Shown piece by piece: positions 1-8,057 of a stretch of DNA of 64,000 nt (its first letter is position 1; each line of letters starts with the position of its first letter). The notes under the pieces are model-generated. The model saw nothing but the letters and a program-made list of their open reading frames with translations. It was not told the origin of the DNA and did no database searches. The position numbers and the translations under genes are program-made. The stretch covers positions 5,669,465 through 5,733,464 of the forward strand of contig NZ_CP104694.1 in assembly GCF_025398735.1 (NCBI RefSeq). The letters run 5' to 3'. Origin of the DNA: Tahibacter amnicola. GTDB lineage: Bacteria; Pseudomonadota; Gammaproteobacteria; Xanthomonadales; Rhodanobacteraceae.

Positions 1-454
1 ACTGGAACAGGCTATGGCAGGGCATCAGTGCCATCCGGTCGAGCTCGCCGACATTCCAGGCGCTGACGATCAGGCGGCGCGAATCCGGATTACGTCGGAT
101 TTCGTCGACGACCCAGGCGATCTGGTCGATCGTGCGACCGTCGGCAGCGGCCCAGGCACGCCATTGCTTGCCATACACGGGGCCGAGGTCGCCGTTTTCG
201 TCGGCCCATTCGTCCCAGATCGAAACCTTGTTCTCCGTCAGATAGGCGATGTTGGTGTCGCCACGCAGGAACCACAGCAGCTCGTGCACGATCGAGCGCA
301 GGTGCAGGCGCTTGGTCGTCACAAGGGGAAACCCCTGCGAGAGGTCGAATCGGATCTGCCGGCCGAACAGGCTCAGGGTGCCAGTGCCGGTGCGGTCGTC
401 CTTGCGTACGCCGTGGTCGAGGAGTTCTTGGACGAGGTCGAGATAGGCGCGCAT
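1..454 (-). CDS. thyA: Thymidylate synthase (C-terminus missing, cut by window edge)
   Basis: The first 151 residues of thymidylate synthase, which methylates dUMP to dTMP using methylene-tetrahydrofolate in the cytoplasm. The reading frame runs off the left edge of the window, so the C-terminal part is not visible. The start is the ATG at 454, giving an N-terminus beginning [15 protein letters not shown]. The folate/phosphate-binding DRTGTGT motif and the catalytic nucleophile in MPCHSLF are present. The cysteine is residue 146, the same number as in the E. coli enzyme, which supports this start. No defect is seen in the visible part. Confidence 0.97.
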   Translation of the reverse strand, partial: MRAYLDLVQELLDHGVRKDDRTGTGTLSLFGRQIRFDLSQGFPLVTTKRLHLRSIVHELLWFLRGDTNIAYLTENKVSIWDEWADENGDLGPVYGKQWRAWAAADGRTIDQIAWVVDEIRRNPDSRRLIVSAWNVGELDRMALMPCHSLFQ

Positions 455-616
455 AGACCGGGCATTGTACGCGCCGGAAGGTCCGGCGACGACGGCACCG
501 GAGCCAACGCGTGAGGACTGCCAAGCCGCTTTCAAGCCTGCCACCTGACCCATGCCCTTCGGCGCGAGGCCCACGTACACTCGGCCTTTGGCAGATCACA
601 CCAGGGAGTGCAAGCA

Positions 617-1627
617 ATGGCGCAATGGTTCTTCAGTTACAACGGCCAGCAGGTCGGCCCGCTGGATGATGCGGCGGCGCGCGCCCAGGCGGCCAGCAAT
701 CCCAATGGCCATTGCTGGCGCCAGGGTTTCACCGATTGGCAGCCGGTCGGCCAGGTCGCCGAGCTGCGCGGCAACGCGGGAGTGCCGGTCCCGGCCGCCG
801 CGATGCCGCCGGTCGCCCCGGGCGGACGCCGCGCCGACGACATCGATTTCAAGATCGTCGGCCAGGACATGCAGTTCGTGGAAATCGAGCTCGATCCGGG
901 CGAAAGCGCCATCGCCGAAGCCGGCGCGATGATGTACAAGGACGCATCGGTCCAGCTCGACACGGTCTTCGGCGACGGCTCCCAGAGCAGCTCGGGCAGC
1001 GGCTTCATGGGCAAGCTCCTTTCCGCCGGCAAGCGCCTGGTGACCGGCGAAAGCCTGTTCACGACGGTGTTCACCCACTCGGGCAGCGGCAAGGCGCGTG
1101 TCGCCTTCGCGGCACCCTACCCCGGCACCATCCTGGCCATGCACCTGTCCGATGTCGGCGGTCGCCTGATCTGCCAGAAAGACAGCTTTCTCTGCGCCGC
1201 ACGCGGCGTGTCGATCGGAATCCACTTCCAGCGCAAGATCCTCACCGGCCTGTTCGGCGGCGAAGGCTTCATCATGCAGAAGCTCGAGGGCGACGGACTG
1301 GCTTTCGTGCACGCGGGCGGCACGGTGGTCGAACGCGAGCTGGCGCCGGGCGAACGCCTGGATGTGGACACGGGCTGCGTCGTGGCGCTCACCGATACGG
1401 TCGGCTTCGACGTCAAGCCGGTCGGCGGCATCAAGAGCATGATGTTTGGTGGCGAAGGCGTCTTCCTGGCCAATCTCACCGGCCCGGGCAAGGTCTGGCT
1501 GCAGTCGCTGCCGTTCTCGCGCATGGCCGGCCGCATGCTGGCCGCAGCGCCGCAGCGCGGCGGCTCGAGCGAAGAAGGCTCCGTCCTGGGCGGCCTCGGC
1601 GGCCTGATCATGGGCAAGGACAACTGA
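617..1627 (+). CDS. GYF-domain / AIM24 family (TIGR00266) protein
   Basis: A 336-residue protein. Residues 1-55 look like a bacterial GYF_2 domain (WFFSYNGQQVGPLD, then WRQGFTDWQPV), a fold usually linked to proline-rich peptide binding. From about residue 75 to the end it matches the AIM24/TIGR00266 beta-sandwich family, with glycine-rich stretches such as FGGEGFIMQKLEGDG. The biochemical function of that family in bacteria is unknown. The ATG at 617 is preferred over the GTG at 608 because AGGGAG at 603-608 lies 8 bases upstream. No signal peptide is visible, so it is probably cytoplasmic. The regB-like kinase gene follows on the same strand and may be cotranscribed. Confidence 0.85.
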   Translation: MAQWFFSYNGQQVGPLDDAAARAQAASNPNGHCWRQGFTDWQPVGQVAELRGNAGVPVPAAAMPPVAPGGRRADDIDFKIVGQDMQFVEIELDPGESAIAEAGAMMYKDASVQLDTVFGDGSQSSSGSGFMGKLLSAGKRLVTGESLFTTVFTHSGSGKARVAFAAPYPGTILAMHLSDVGGRLICQKDSFLCAARGVSIGIHFQRKILTGLFGGEGFIMQKLEGDGLAFVHAGGTVVERELAPGERLDVDTGCVVALTDTVGFDVKPVGGIKSMMFGGEGVFLANLTGPGKVWLQSLPFSRMAGRMLAAAPQRGGSSEEGSVLGGLGGLIMGKDN

Positions 1628-1682
1628 TGACAACGGCGCACGCGCGACCCCGCGCGTGCGCCTGCGCCGGCAAGGCCCTCCC

Positions 1683-2948
1683 GTGAACGCCCCCATTCCC
1701 ACCGGCCCCGACGCGCTCGCCCGGACACTCGCCTGGCTGCGTTTCTGCGCCGTCATGGGCCAGACGGTGACCGTGTTCTTCGTCGAGCACTACCTGAACG
1801 TGGCGCTCGACAAGTTCGCGCTGTTCGGCGGCATCGGCTTCCTCCTCGGCTTCGGCCTGCTGGTCCAGTGGCGCCTGAGCCGCGCCTGGCCGGTGAGCGC
1901 CGCGGAAGTGATGACCCAGATTGGCGTCGACACCGCCGTTTTCGCCTGGCTGCTCTACCACACCGGCGGTGCCAGCAATCCTTTCATCGGCCTGCTCCTG
2001 ATGCCGATCACGCTGGCCGCCACCACCTTGAGCATGCGCGCGGTCGCCGCTGTGGCGACGATCTGCGTGGCCACTTACATCGCCTTGATGCACTGGCACC
2101 TGCCGGTGCCCGGCATCCACGACCACCAGGGCACCGCCTTCGACCTGCACGTGCTGGGCATGGCCACCTCGTTCGGCATCAGTGCCGTGCTGCTGGCCTG
2201 GTTCATCGCCCGCCTGGCCCGCGCCCTGCGCGAACGCCAGGCCGAGACCCAGCGCATCCGCGAACGCGCGCTGCGCGACGAAGGCATTCTGGCCATCGCC
2301 ACGCAGGCCGCAGGCGCGGCACACGAGCTGAACACGCCGCTGTCGACGATGCGCACCTTGCTGGGCGAATTGCAGCGCGAACATCCCGAGGGGCCGCTCG
2401 CCCAGGACATCGCGCTGCTCGCCAGCCAGGTGGAACGCTGCCGAACCAGCCTGCGTGACATGGTGGCCGTCGGAAAGAGCCACCTGGACCAGCGCGCCGA
2501 GCGCGTCACCGTGGCGCGCCTGGTCGGCGATTGCCGTCACCAGTTCGCGTTGCTGCGGCCGGAAATCGCACTGTCCGTACACCTGCCGGAAGCCTGCGCC
2601 GAGCTGACGCTCGCGGTGCCGCCCAGCCTGCGCCACGCCGTCATGAACCTGCTCAACAATGCGGCAGAGGCATCACTGACCGCCGGCGCGAGTGAAGTGG
2701 AGCTGGCGGTTGCGCGTGACGGCGACAATCTGGTGCTGCGTATCCGCGACCAGGGCCCGGGCATGGTGCCAGCAGCCGCGGCGACCATGGGCACGCGCTT
2801 TGAAACGAGTAAGAGCACCGGCCTGGGCCTGGGACTGGCCCTGGCAAACGCCACCGTGGAACGCCTGGGCGGCGAACTGCGCGCAGTGATGGTGCCGGGC
2901 GGGGGCATGGAGACATGTCTCCAGCTGCCGCTCAAGGACTCCGCATAA
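1683..2948 (+). CDS. RegB/PrrB-type redox-sensing membrane histidine kinase
   Basis: A 421-residue sensor kinase with about six N-terminal membrane segments (residues 15-180). These include GGASNPF, matching the quinone-binding GGxxNPF signature of RegB. The H-box is AAHELNTPLS (phospho-acceptor His about residue 214). Cys253 in VERCRTSL sits where RegB proteins carry their redox-active cysteine. The ATP-binding part shows NLLNNAAEAS, DQGPGM and GLGLGLA. The GTG at 1683 is preferred because AAGG lies 7 bases upstream; GTG 1656 would add nine residues. The partner regulator starts 21 bases downstream. By family knowledge it signals respiratory or redox state; the target genes here are inferred only. 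Confidence 0.9.
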   Translation: MNAPIPTGPDALARTLAWLRFCAVMGQTVTVFFVEHYLNVALDKFALFGGIGFLLGFGLLVQWRLSRAWPVSAAEVMTQIGVDTAVFAWLLYHTGGASNPFIGLLLMPITLAATTLSMRAVAAVATICVATYIALMHWHLPVPGIHDHQGTAFDLHVLGMATSFGISAVLLAWFIARLARALRERQAETQRIRERALRDEGILAIATQAAGAAHELNTPLSTMRTLLGELQREHPEGPLAQDIALLASQVERCRTSLRDMVAVGKSHLDQRAERVTVARLVGDCRHQFALLRPEIALSVHLPEACAELTLAVPPSLRHAVMNLLNNAAEASLTAGASEVELAVARDGDNLVLRIRDQGPGMVPAAAATMGTRFETSKSTGLGLGLALANATVERLGGELRAVMVPGGGMETCLQLPLKDSA

Positions 2949-2969
2949 CGTCGAGGAGACGCACAGCTC

Positions 2970-3572
2970 ATGAATACCGAAGACAGCGGCCGGACGGCCG
3001 GCACCGGCGCCGAACGCCACGGCCACTTGCTGATCATCGACGACGACACGGTGTTCGCGCAGGTGCTCGCACGGGCGATGACGACGCGCGGCTTCGCCAC
3101 CAGCGTGGCGCACGACGCCGCAACCGCGCTGGCCGCCACCCGGCGCGACCTGCCGACGCACGCCGTGCTGGATCTCAAACTGGGTGCCGACAACGGCCTG
3201 GCACTTATCCCGCAATTGTTGGCACAGGCGCCGAAGCTGCGCATTCTGCTGCTCACCGGCTACGCGTCCATCGCAACCGCTGTCGAGGCGATCAAGCGCG
3301 GGGCCCACGACTATCTGGCCAAGCCCGTCGACGCGGACGCCGTATTGCGCGCCCTGCTCGATGAAGGCGGCACGGAGGGCGACCCTTCCGCCGCCGACGA
3401 GGCGGATACGCCGCCGCTGCGCCGCCTGGAGTGGGAACACATCCAGCGCGTGCTGGCCGAGTGCGAAGGCAATATCTCCGAGGCAGCCCGCCGGCTGGGC
3501 CTCCACCGCCGCACGCTGCAGCGCAAGTTGGCCAAGCACCCGGTGCGCGAGCGTCCGAACCGGTCGACGTGA
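2970..3572 (+). CDS. RegA/PrrA/ActR-type response regulator
   Basis: A 200-residue response regulator. The receiver domain (about residues 18-130) has the acidic pocket IIDDD, phospho-acceptor Asp68 in AVLDLKLG and the late lysine in LAKPVD. The short C-terminal part (residues 150-195) is a Fis-like helix-turn-helix with the RegA signature LHRRTLQRKLAK. It directly follows the RegB-like kinase, so the pair is a redox-responsive two-component system. A hairpin just after the stop suggests the operon ends here, but the RND efflux genes start about 110 bases further on and are obvious candidate targets. Confidence 0.92.
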   Translation: MNTEDSGRTAGTGAERHGHLLIIDDDTVFAQVLARAMTTRGFATSVAHDAATALAATRRDLPTHAVLDLKLGADNGLALIPQLLAQAPKLRILLLTGYASIATAVEAIKRGAHDYLAKPVDADAVLRALLDEGGTEGDPSAADEADTPPLRRLEWEHIQRVLAECEGNISEAARRLGLHRRTLQRKLAKHPVRERPNRST

Positions 3573-3591
3573 ACGCCGCCTGACCGGCGTT
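3572..3591 (+). terminator. Hairpin after regA-like gene
   Basis: A 7-base-pair perfect inverted repeat (AACGCCG at 3572-3578, CGGCGTT at 3585-3591) with a 6-base loop begins at the response-regulator stop codon. There is no T-tract after it, so termination is plausible rather than certain. Confidence 0.4.
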
Positions 3592-3685
3592 GCCCTCACC
3601 CGTCAACGTCCGCTACACATCGCCGTTGCGATCGTGCCGTTGTCGCGCCGGTAATTCCGGCCGTCATTGTTACCAAGGAATGTTC

Positions 3686-4891
3686 ATGTCACGCGGGAAG
3701 ATTGCAGGGATCCTCATCGCGGTGGCGCTGGTCGGACTGATCGGCTGGCGCGCCTTTTCCGGCAGCAGCACAGGCAACCGGCGCGGCCCCGGCGGCGATC
3801 CGAACGCTCCGGTCGCCGTCACCGCCGTGGCGGTTGCTACCGAAGACGTACCACTCACGCTCGACGCACTGGGTACCGTCCAGGCCCTCAACACCGTGAC
3901 AGTGCGCCCGCAGGTGGGTGGCCAGATCGATTCGATCGCGTTTCGCGAAGGCCAGGAGATCAAGAAGGGCGACGTCATTGCGGTGATCGATCCGCGCACC
4001 TTCCAGGCCCAGCTCGACCAGGCGACCGCCAAGAAGAAGCAGGACGAAGCCCTGCTCGGATCCGCCCAGTCCACGCTCAAACGCTACGAAGAGCTGATGC
4101 AGAAAAACTTCGTCGCCGCCCAGGACCTGGAAAACCAGCGCCATACCGTGCGCCAGCTGCAGGCGCAGGTCGGCGCAGACGACGCGGCGATCGCCAACGC
4201 ACGCGTGCAACTGGGCTACACCACGGTGCGCGCGCCAATCGACGGCCTGGCCGGCATCCGACTGGTGGACGAAGGCAATATTGTACAAAGCGGACAATCA
4301 GCCGGCATTGTCGTGCTGACCCAGGTGCACCCGATCACGGTCGTCTTCTCCCTGCCCGAGCAACACCTGGCCCTGGTACGCCGCAGCCAGGACGGCGGCC
4401 TCGCCGTGAAGGCCCTGGATCGTACGGACAACCGCGTGATCGCCGAAGGCACGCTGCGGGTGATCGACAATCAGATCGACTCCACCACCGGCACCTTCAA
4501 GCTCAAGGCCGAATTCGAGAACGCCGACAACGCGCTGTGGCCGGGCCAGTTCGTGAATGTGCGGCTGGGCGTGAGCGATCTGAAGAATGCGCTGGTGGTG
4601 CCGCAACAGGCATTGCAGCGCGGCCCCGAAGGCACCTATGTCTATCTGGTCGGTGACGATGACACCGTCCGCATGCAACCAGTCAAGGCCGGCATCGAAG
4701 CGCCGGGCGGCAAGGTCGTGATCGCCGACGGCGTCAGCGCTGGCCAGCGTGTGGTGACCGAAGGCCAGTTCCGGCTCAAGCCCGGCGCCCGCGTACAGGC
4801 GCTGGCCCCCGGCGAAGTGCGGCTGCCCGAGGCATCGCCGGCTACCAACGACACGAACAAGGCTGCGCCCCGCCGCCGTCGCGACGGCTGA
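3686..4891 (+). CDS. RND efflux periplasmic adaptor subunit (MdtA-like)
   Basis: A 401-residue membrane-fusion protein linking an inner-membrane RND pump to an outer-membrane channel. An N-terminal anchor or signal (residues 4-22, GKIAGILIAVALVGLIGW) is followed by the lipoyl/barrel-sandwich halves (VRPQVGGQIDSIAFREGQEIKKG and the matching YTTVRAPIDGLAGIRLVDEGN). A coiled hairpin of about 65 residues lies between them, and beta-barrel and membrane-proximal domains follow. The C-terminus is basic (PRRRRDG). The ATG at 3686 has AAGGA 6 bases upstream; ATG 3680 is the alternative. The two permeases follow 43 bases downstream, as in mdtABC. No outer-membrane TolC-type gene is in the window. Confidence 0.9.
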   Translation: MSRGKIAGILIAVALVGLIGWRAFSGSSTGNRRGPGGDPNAPVAVTAVAVATEDVPLTLDALGTVQALNTVTVRPQVGGQIDSIAFREGQEIKKGDVIAVIDPRTFQAQLDQATAKKKQDEALLGSAQSTLKRYEELMQKNFVAAQDLENQRHTVRQLQAQVGADDAAIANARVQLGYTTVRAPIDGLAGIRLVDEGNIVQSGQSAGIVVLTQVHPITVVFSLPEQHLALVRRSQDGGLAVKALDRTDNRVIAEGTLRVIDNQIDSTTGTFKLKAEFENADNALWPGQFVNVRLGVSDLKNALVVPQQALQRGPEGTYVYLVGDDDTVRMQPVKAGIEAPGGKVVIADGVSAGQRVVTEGQFRLKPGARVQALAPGEVRLPEASPATNDTNKAAPRRRRDG

Positions 4892-4934
4892 ACCGCACCC
4901 CCGTCCCGCACGGGCGTGCACACCGGATTGGTCA

Positions 4935-7900
4935 ATGGATATTTCCACCCTTTTCATCCGCCGGCCGGTCGCCACCTCGCTGCTGATGGCGGCGATCGTC
5001 CTGCTGGGCATCCTCGGCTACCGCCAGCTGCCCGTCTCGGCGCTGCCCGACATCCAGCCGCCCAACCTGCAGGTATCAACGCTGTATCCGGGCGCCAGCC
5101 CCTCGACCATGGCGGCGCTGGTCACCACGCCCCTGGAACGCCAGTTCGGCCAGATCTCGGGCCTGACACTGATGACATCGGACAGCGCCGCCGGGCTGTC
5201 CACCATCAACCTGCAATTTGCCATCGGCCGCGACATCGACGCCGCCGCGCAGGACGTGCAGGCGGCAATCAACGCCGCCCGCGGCATGCTGCCCAGCGGC
5301 TTGCCGTATCCGCCCGTGTACTACAAGGTCAACCCGGCCGACGCGCCAATCCTGACCCTTGCACTCACCTCCGACAGCGTGGGCCTGCGCGATATCAATC
5401 ACCTCGCCGACAGCATCCTGGCGCAGAAACTCTCGCAAGTGAGCGGCGTGGGCCTGGTCAGCATCGCCGGAAACGTCAGGCCTGCCGTCCGCGTGCAGGT
5501 CAATCCGGCCCAGCTGGCCAATCTCGGGCTGACCCTGGAAGACGTCCGCAGCGCACTCACCCAGGCCAACATCAACGCGCCGAAAGGGTCGCTCAACGGC
5601 AGCCAGCAGTCCTTCAGCATCGGCACCAACGACCAGCTGCCCGATGCGCAGGCCTACCGCGAGGTCATCATCAGCTACCGCGACCAGGCGCCGATCCGGC
5701 TGCGCGATGTCGCCGCGGTGATCGACGGCGTCGAGAACGACTACGTGTCAGCCTGGGCCAACGGCAAGAGCGCCGTGCTGCTGGACGTGCGGCGCCAACC
5801 CTCTGCCAATATCGTGCGTACCGTCGAAGACGTGCGCGCGACACTGCCGCAGTTGCGCGCGGTGCTGCCGGCGGGCGTGGCGCTCGACGTCTTCGCCGAC
5901 CGCACGGTCACGATCCGCGCCTCGGTGCACGACGTCGAATTCACCCTGGTCATCACGGTCATCCTCGTCGTGGGCGTGATCTTCGTTTTCCTCCGCCGGC
6001 TGTGGGCCACCGTCATCCCGGGCGTCGCCGTGCCACTGTCGCTGCTGGGCACGTTCGCGGTGATGAGCTTTGTCGGCTTCTCGCTCGACAACCTGTCACT
6101 GATGGCGCTGACCGTCGCCACGGGTTTCGTCGTCGACGACGCGATCGTGATGATCGAGAACATCGTGCGCTACCTGGAAAAGGGCCAGGACGGCCGCAGC
6201 GCGGCGGAAACCGGCGCACGCGAGATCGCCTTCACGGTGATATCGCTGACCGTGTCACTGATCGCCGTCTTCCTGCCCCTGCTCCTGATGCCGGGCGTGA
6301 CCGGGCGGCTGTTCAAGGAATTTGCCTGGGTACTGTCGATCGCGGTGGCGCTGTCAGCGCTCGTCTCGCTGACGCTGACGCCCATGATGTGCGCCTATCT
6401 CCTCAAGCGCGGACAGGTCCACGCCGAGAACGACGATACCCTGCCGCAGCACAAGGGATTTTTCGGCCGCATGCTGCGCTGGTACGAGCACAGCCTCGAC
6501 TGGGTATTCGCCCACCCGCGCTTCACCGTGGGCGTGGCCCTGGCATCGGTGGCGCTGACGGCGCTGTTGTATGTGCTCATTCCCAAGGGCCTGCTGCCCG
6601 AGCAGGACACGGGCCTGGTCACCGCCGTGGTCGAAGCAGACGAAAACATTGCCTTCCCACTGATGAAGGCGCGTGTGGAAAATGTCGCGGAAGCCATGCG
6701 CCGCGTTCCTGACGTCGCCGGCGTTGCGGCATTTGTCGGCGCCGGATCGATCAATCCGACCCTCAACCAGGGCCAGGTCAGCGTCGTGCTCAAGCCACGC
6801 GGTGAGCGTCGCGCAATCGGGCCGGTGATGCAGGCCCTGCACGAGGCGACAGCCGGCATCCCCGCTGTCGCGATCTACGTCAAGCCGGTGCAGGACATCG
6901 CCCTGGATACGCGCATCGCCGCAACCGAGTACCAGTACACGCTCACCAGTGTCGACAGCACGCTGCTGGCGGACGCCGCTACGAAAATGACAGCGGCCAT
7001 GCGCCAGCGGCCAGAGCTGTCGGACGTAGACAACAACCTCGCGGCCCGCGGCCTGCAGTGGAAACTTGACATCGATCGCGAGCAGGCCAGCCGGCTGGGC
7101 GTCTCGATCCAGTCCATTGACGACACCCTGTACAGCGCCTTCGGGCAGCGTCAGGTCTCCACCATCTTCACCGAACTCAACCAGTACCGCGTGGTTCTGG
7201 AAGTCGCTCCGGATTTCCGCACCGGCGCGGACCTCCTGGACAAACTGACCGTCCGTTCCACCGCCAGCTCCGGCAACACGGACGGCGCTGCACCCACGGT
7301 ACCCCTGTCAGCCCTGGCACGAGCGTCCGTGACCAACGCACCACTGGTCGTGTCGCACCAGGACCAGCTTCCCGCGGTCACGATCGCGTTCAACACGGCG
7401 CCTGGCTACTCGCTGTCGCAGGCGTTGGCGGCTATCGCCCAGGTCGAGCAGGCCGCCGCGCTGCCGCAGCAGGTGCGGGGTCGCTATATCGGCAAGGCGG
7501 CGGAATTCTCCGGCTCGCAGAGCAACGAAGTGCTGCTGATTCTCGCCGCCGTGCTGGTGATCTACATCGTGCTGGGCGTGCTGTACGAAAGCTACATCCA
7601 CCCGCTGACCATCCTCTCCACGCTGCCGCCGGCTGGCGTCGGCGCCCTGCTCGCCCTGTACGTGTGCGGCATGGACCTGTCGGTCGACGGCATCGTCGGC
7701 ATCATCCTGCTCATCGGCATCGTCAAGAAGAACGCGATCATGATGATCGACTTCGCAATCGAGGCGCAGCGCCGCGGCCAGGGTGTGCACGAAGCCATCC
7801 GCCGCGCCTGCCTGCTGCGCTTCCGGCCGATCATGATGACCACCATGGCGGCCCTGCTGGGCGCACTGCCACTGGCACTGGGCACGGGCATCGGCTCGGA

Positions 7901-8057
7901 GCTGCGCCGGCCGCTGGGTGTATCGATCGTCGGCGGCCTGCTGCTGTCGCAGCTGGTGACTTTGTATACGACACCGGTGATCTACCTGTACTTCGAACGC
8001 CTGACGGCGTGGATCGCCCGGCGACGCGCCGCTGAACCGGTGGCCGCCGCGCCATGA
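4935..8057 (+). CDS. RND multidrug efflux permease (MdtB-like)
   Basis: A 1040-residue HAE1-type RND transporter with 12 membrane segments and two large periplasmic loops, typical full length. The amphipathic start ISTLFIRRPVATSLLM and the proton-relay aspartates in TM4 (GFVVDDAIVMIENI) are intact. The TM10-11 signature GIVKKNAIMMIDFAIEAQ is present. The ATG overlaps nothing upstream and follows the adaptor. Its stop overlaps the start of the second permease by 4 bases (ATGA), so translation is probably coupled. A heteromeric MdtBC-like pump is the best reading; the substrates cannot be predicted. Confidence 0.92.
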   Translation: MDISTLFIRRPVATSLLMAAIVLLGILGYRQLPVSALPDIQPPNLQVSTLYPGASPSTMAALVTTPLERQFGQISGLTLMTSDSAAGLSTINLQFAIGRDIDAAAQDVQAAINAARGMLPSGLPYPPVYYKVNPADAPILTLALTSDSVGLRDINHLADSILAQKLSQVSGVGLVSIAGNVRPAVRVQVNPAQLANLGLTLEDVRSALTQANINAPKGSLNGSQQSFSIGTNDQLPDAQAYREVIISYRDQAPIRLRDVAAVIDGVENDYVSAWANGKSAVLLDVRRQPSANIVRTVEDVRATLPQLRAVLPAGVALDVFADRTVTIRASVHDVEFTLVITVILVVGVIFVFLRRLWATVIPGVAVPLSLLGTFAVMSFVGFSLDNLSLMALTVATGFVVDDAIVMIENIVRYLEKGQDGRSAAETGAREIAFTVISLTVSLIAVFLPLLLMPGVTGRLFKEFAWVLSIAVALSALVSLTLTPMMCAYLLKRGQVHAENDDTLPQHKGFFGRMLRWYEHSLDWVFAHPRFTVGVALASVALTALLYVLIPKGLLPEQDTGLVTAVVEADENIAFPLMKARVENVAEAMRRVPDVAGVAAFVGAGSINPTLNQGQVSVVLKPRGERRAIGPVMQALHEATAGIPAVAIYVKPVQDIALDTRIAATEYQYTLTSVDSTLLADAATKMTAAMRQRPELSDVDNNLAARGLQWKLDIDREQASRLGVSIQSIDDTLYSAFGQRQVSTIFTELNQYRVVLEVAPDFRTGADLLDKLTVRSTASSGNTDGAAPTVPLSALARASVTNAPLVVSHQDQLPAVTIAFNTAPGYSLSQALAAIAQVEQAAALPQQVRGRYIGKAAEFSGSQSNEVLLILAAVLVIYIVLGVLYESYIHPLTILSTLPPAGVGALLALYVCGMDLSVDGIVGIILLIGIVKKNAIMMIDFAIEAQRRGQGVHEAIRRACLLRFRPIMMTTMAALLGALPLALGTGIGSELRRPLGVSIVGGLLLSQLVTLYTTPVIYLYFERLTAWIARRRAAEPVAAAP

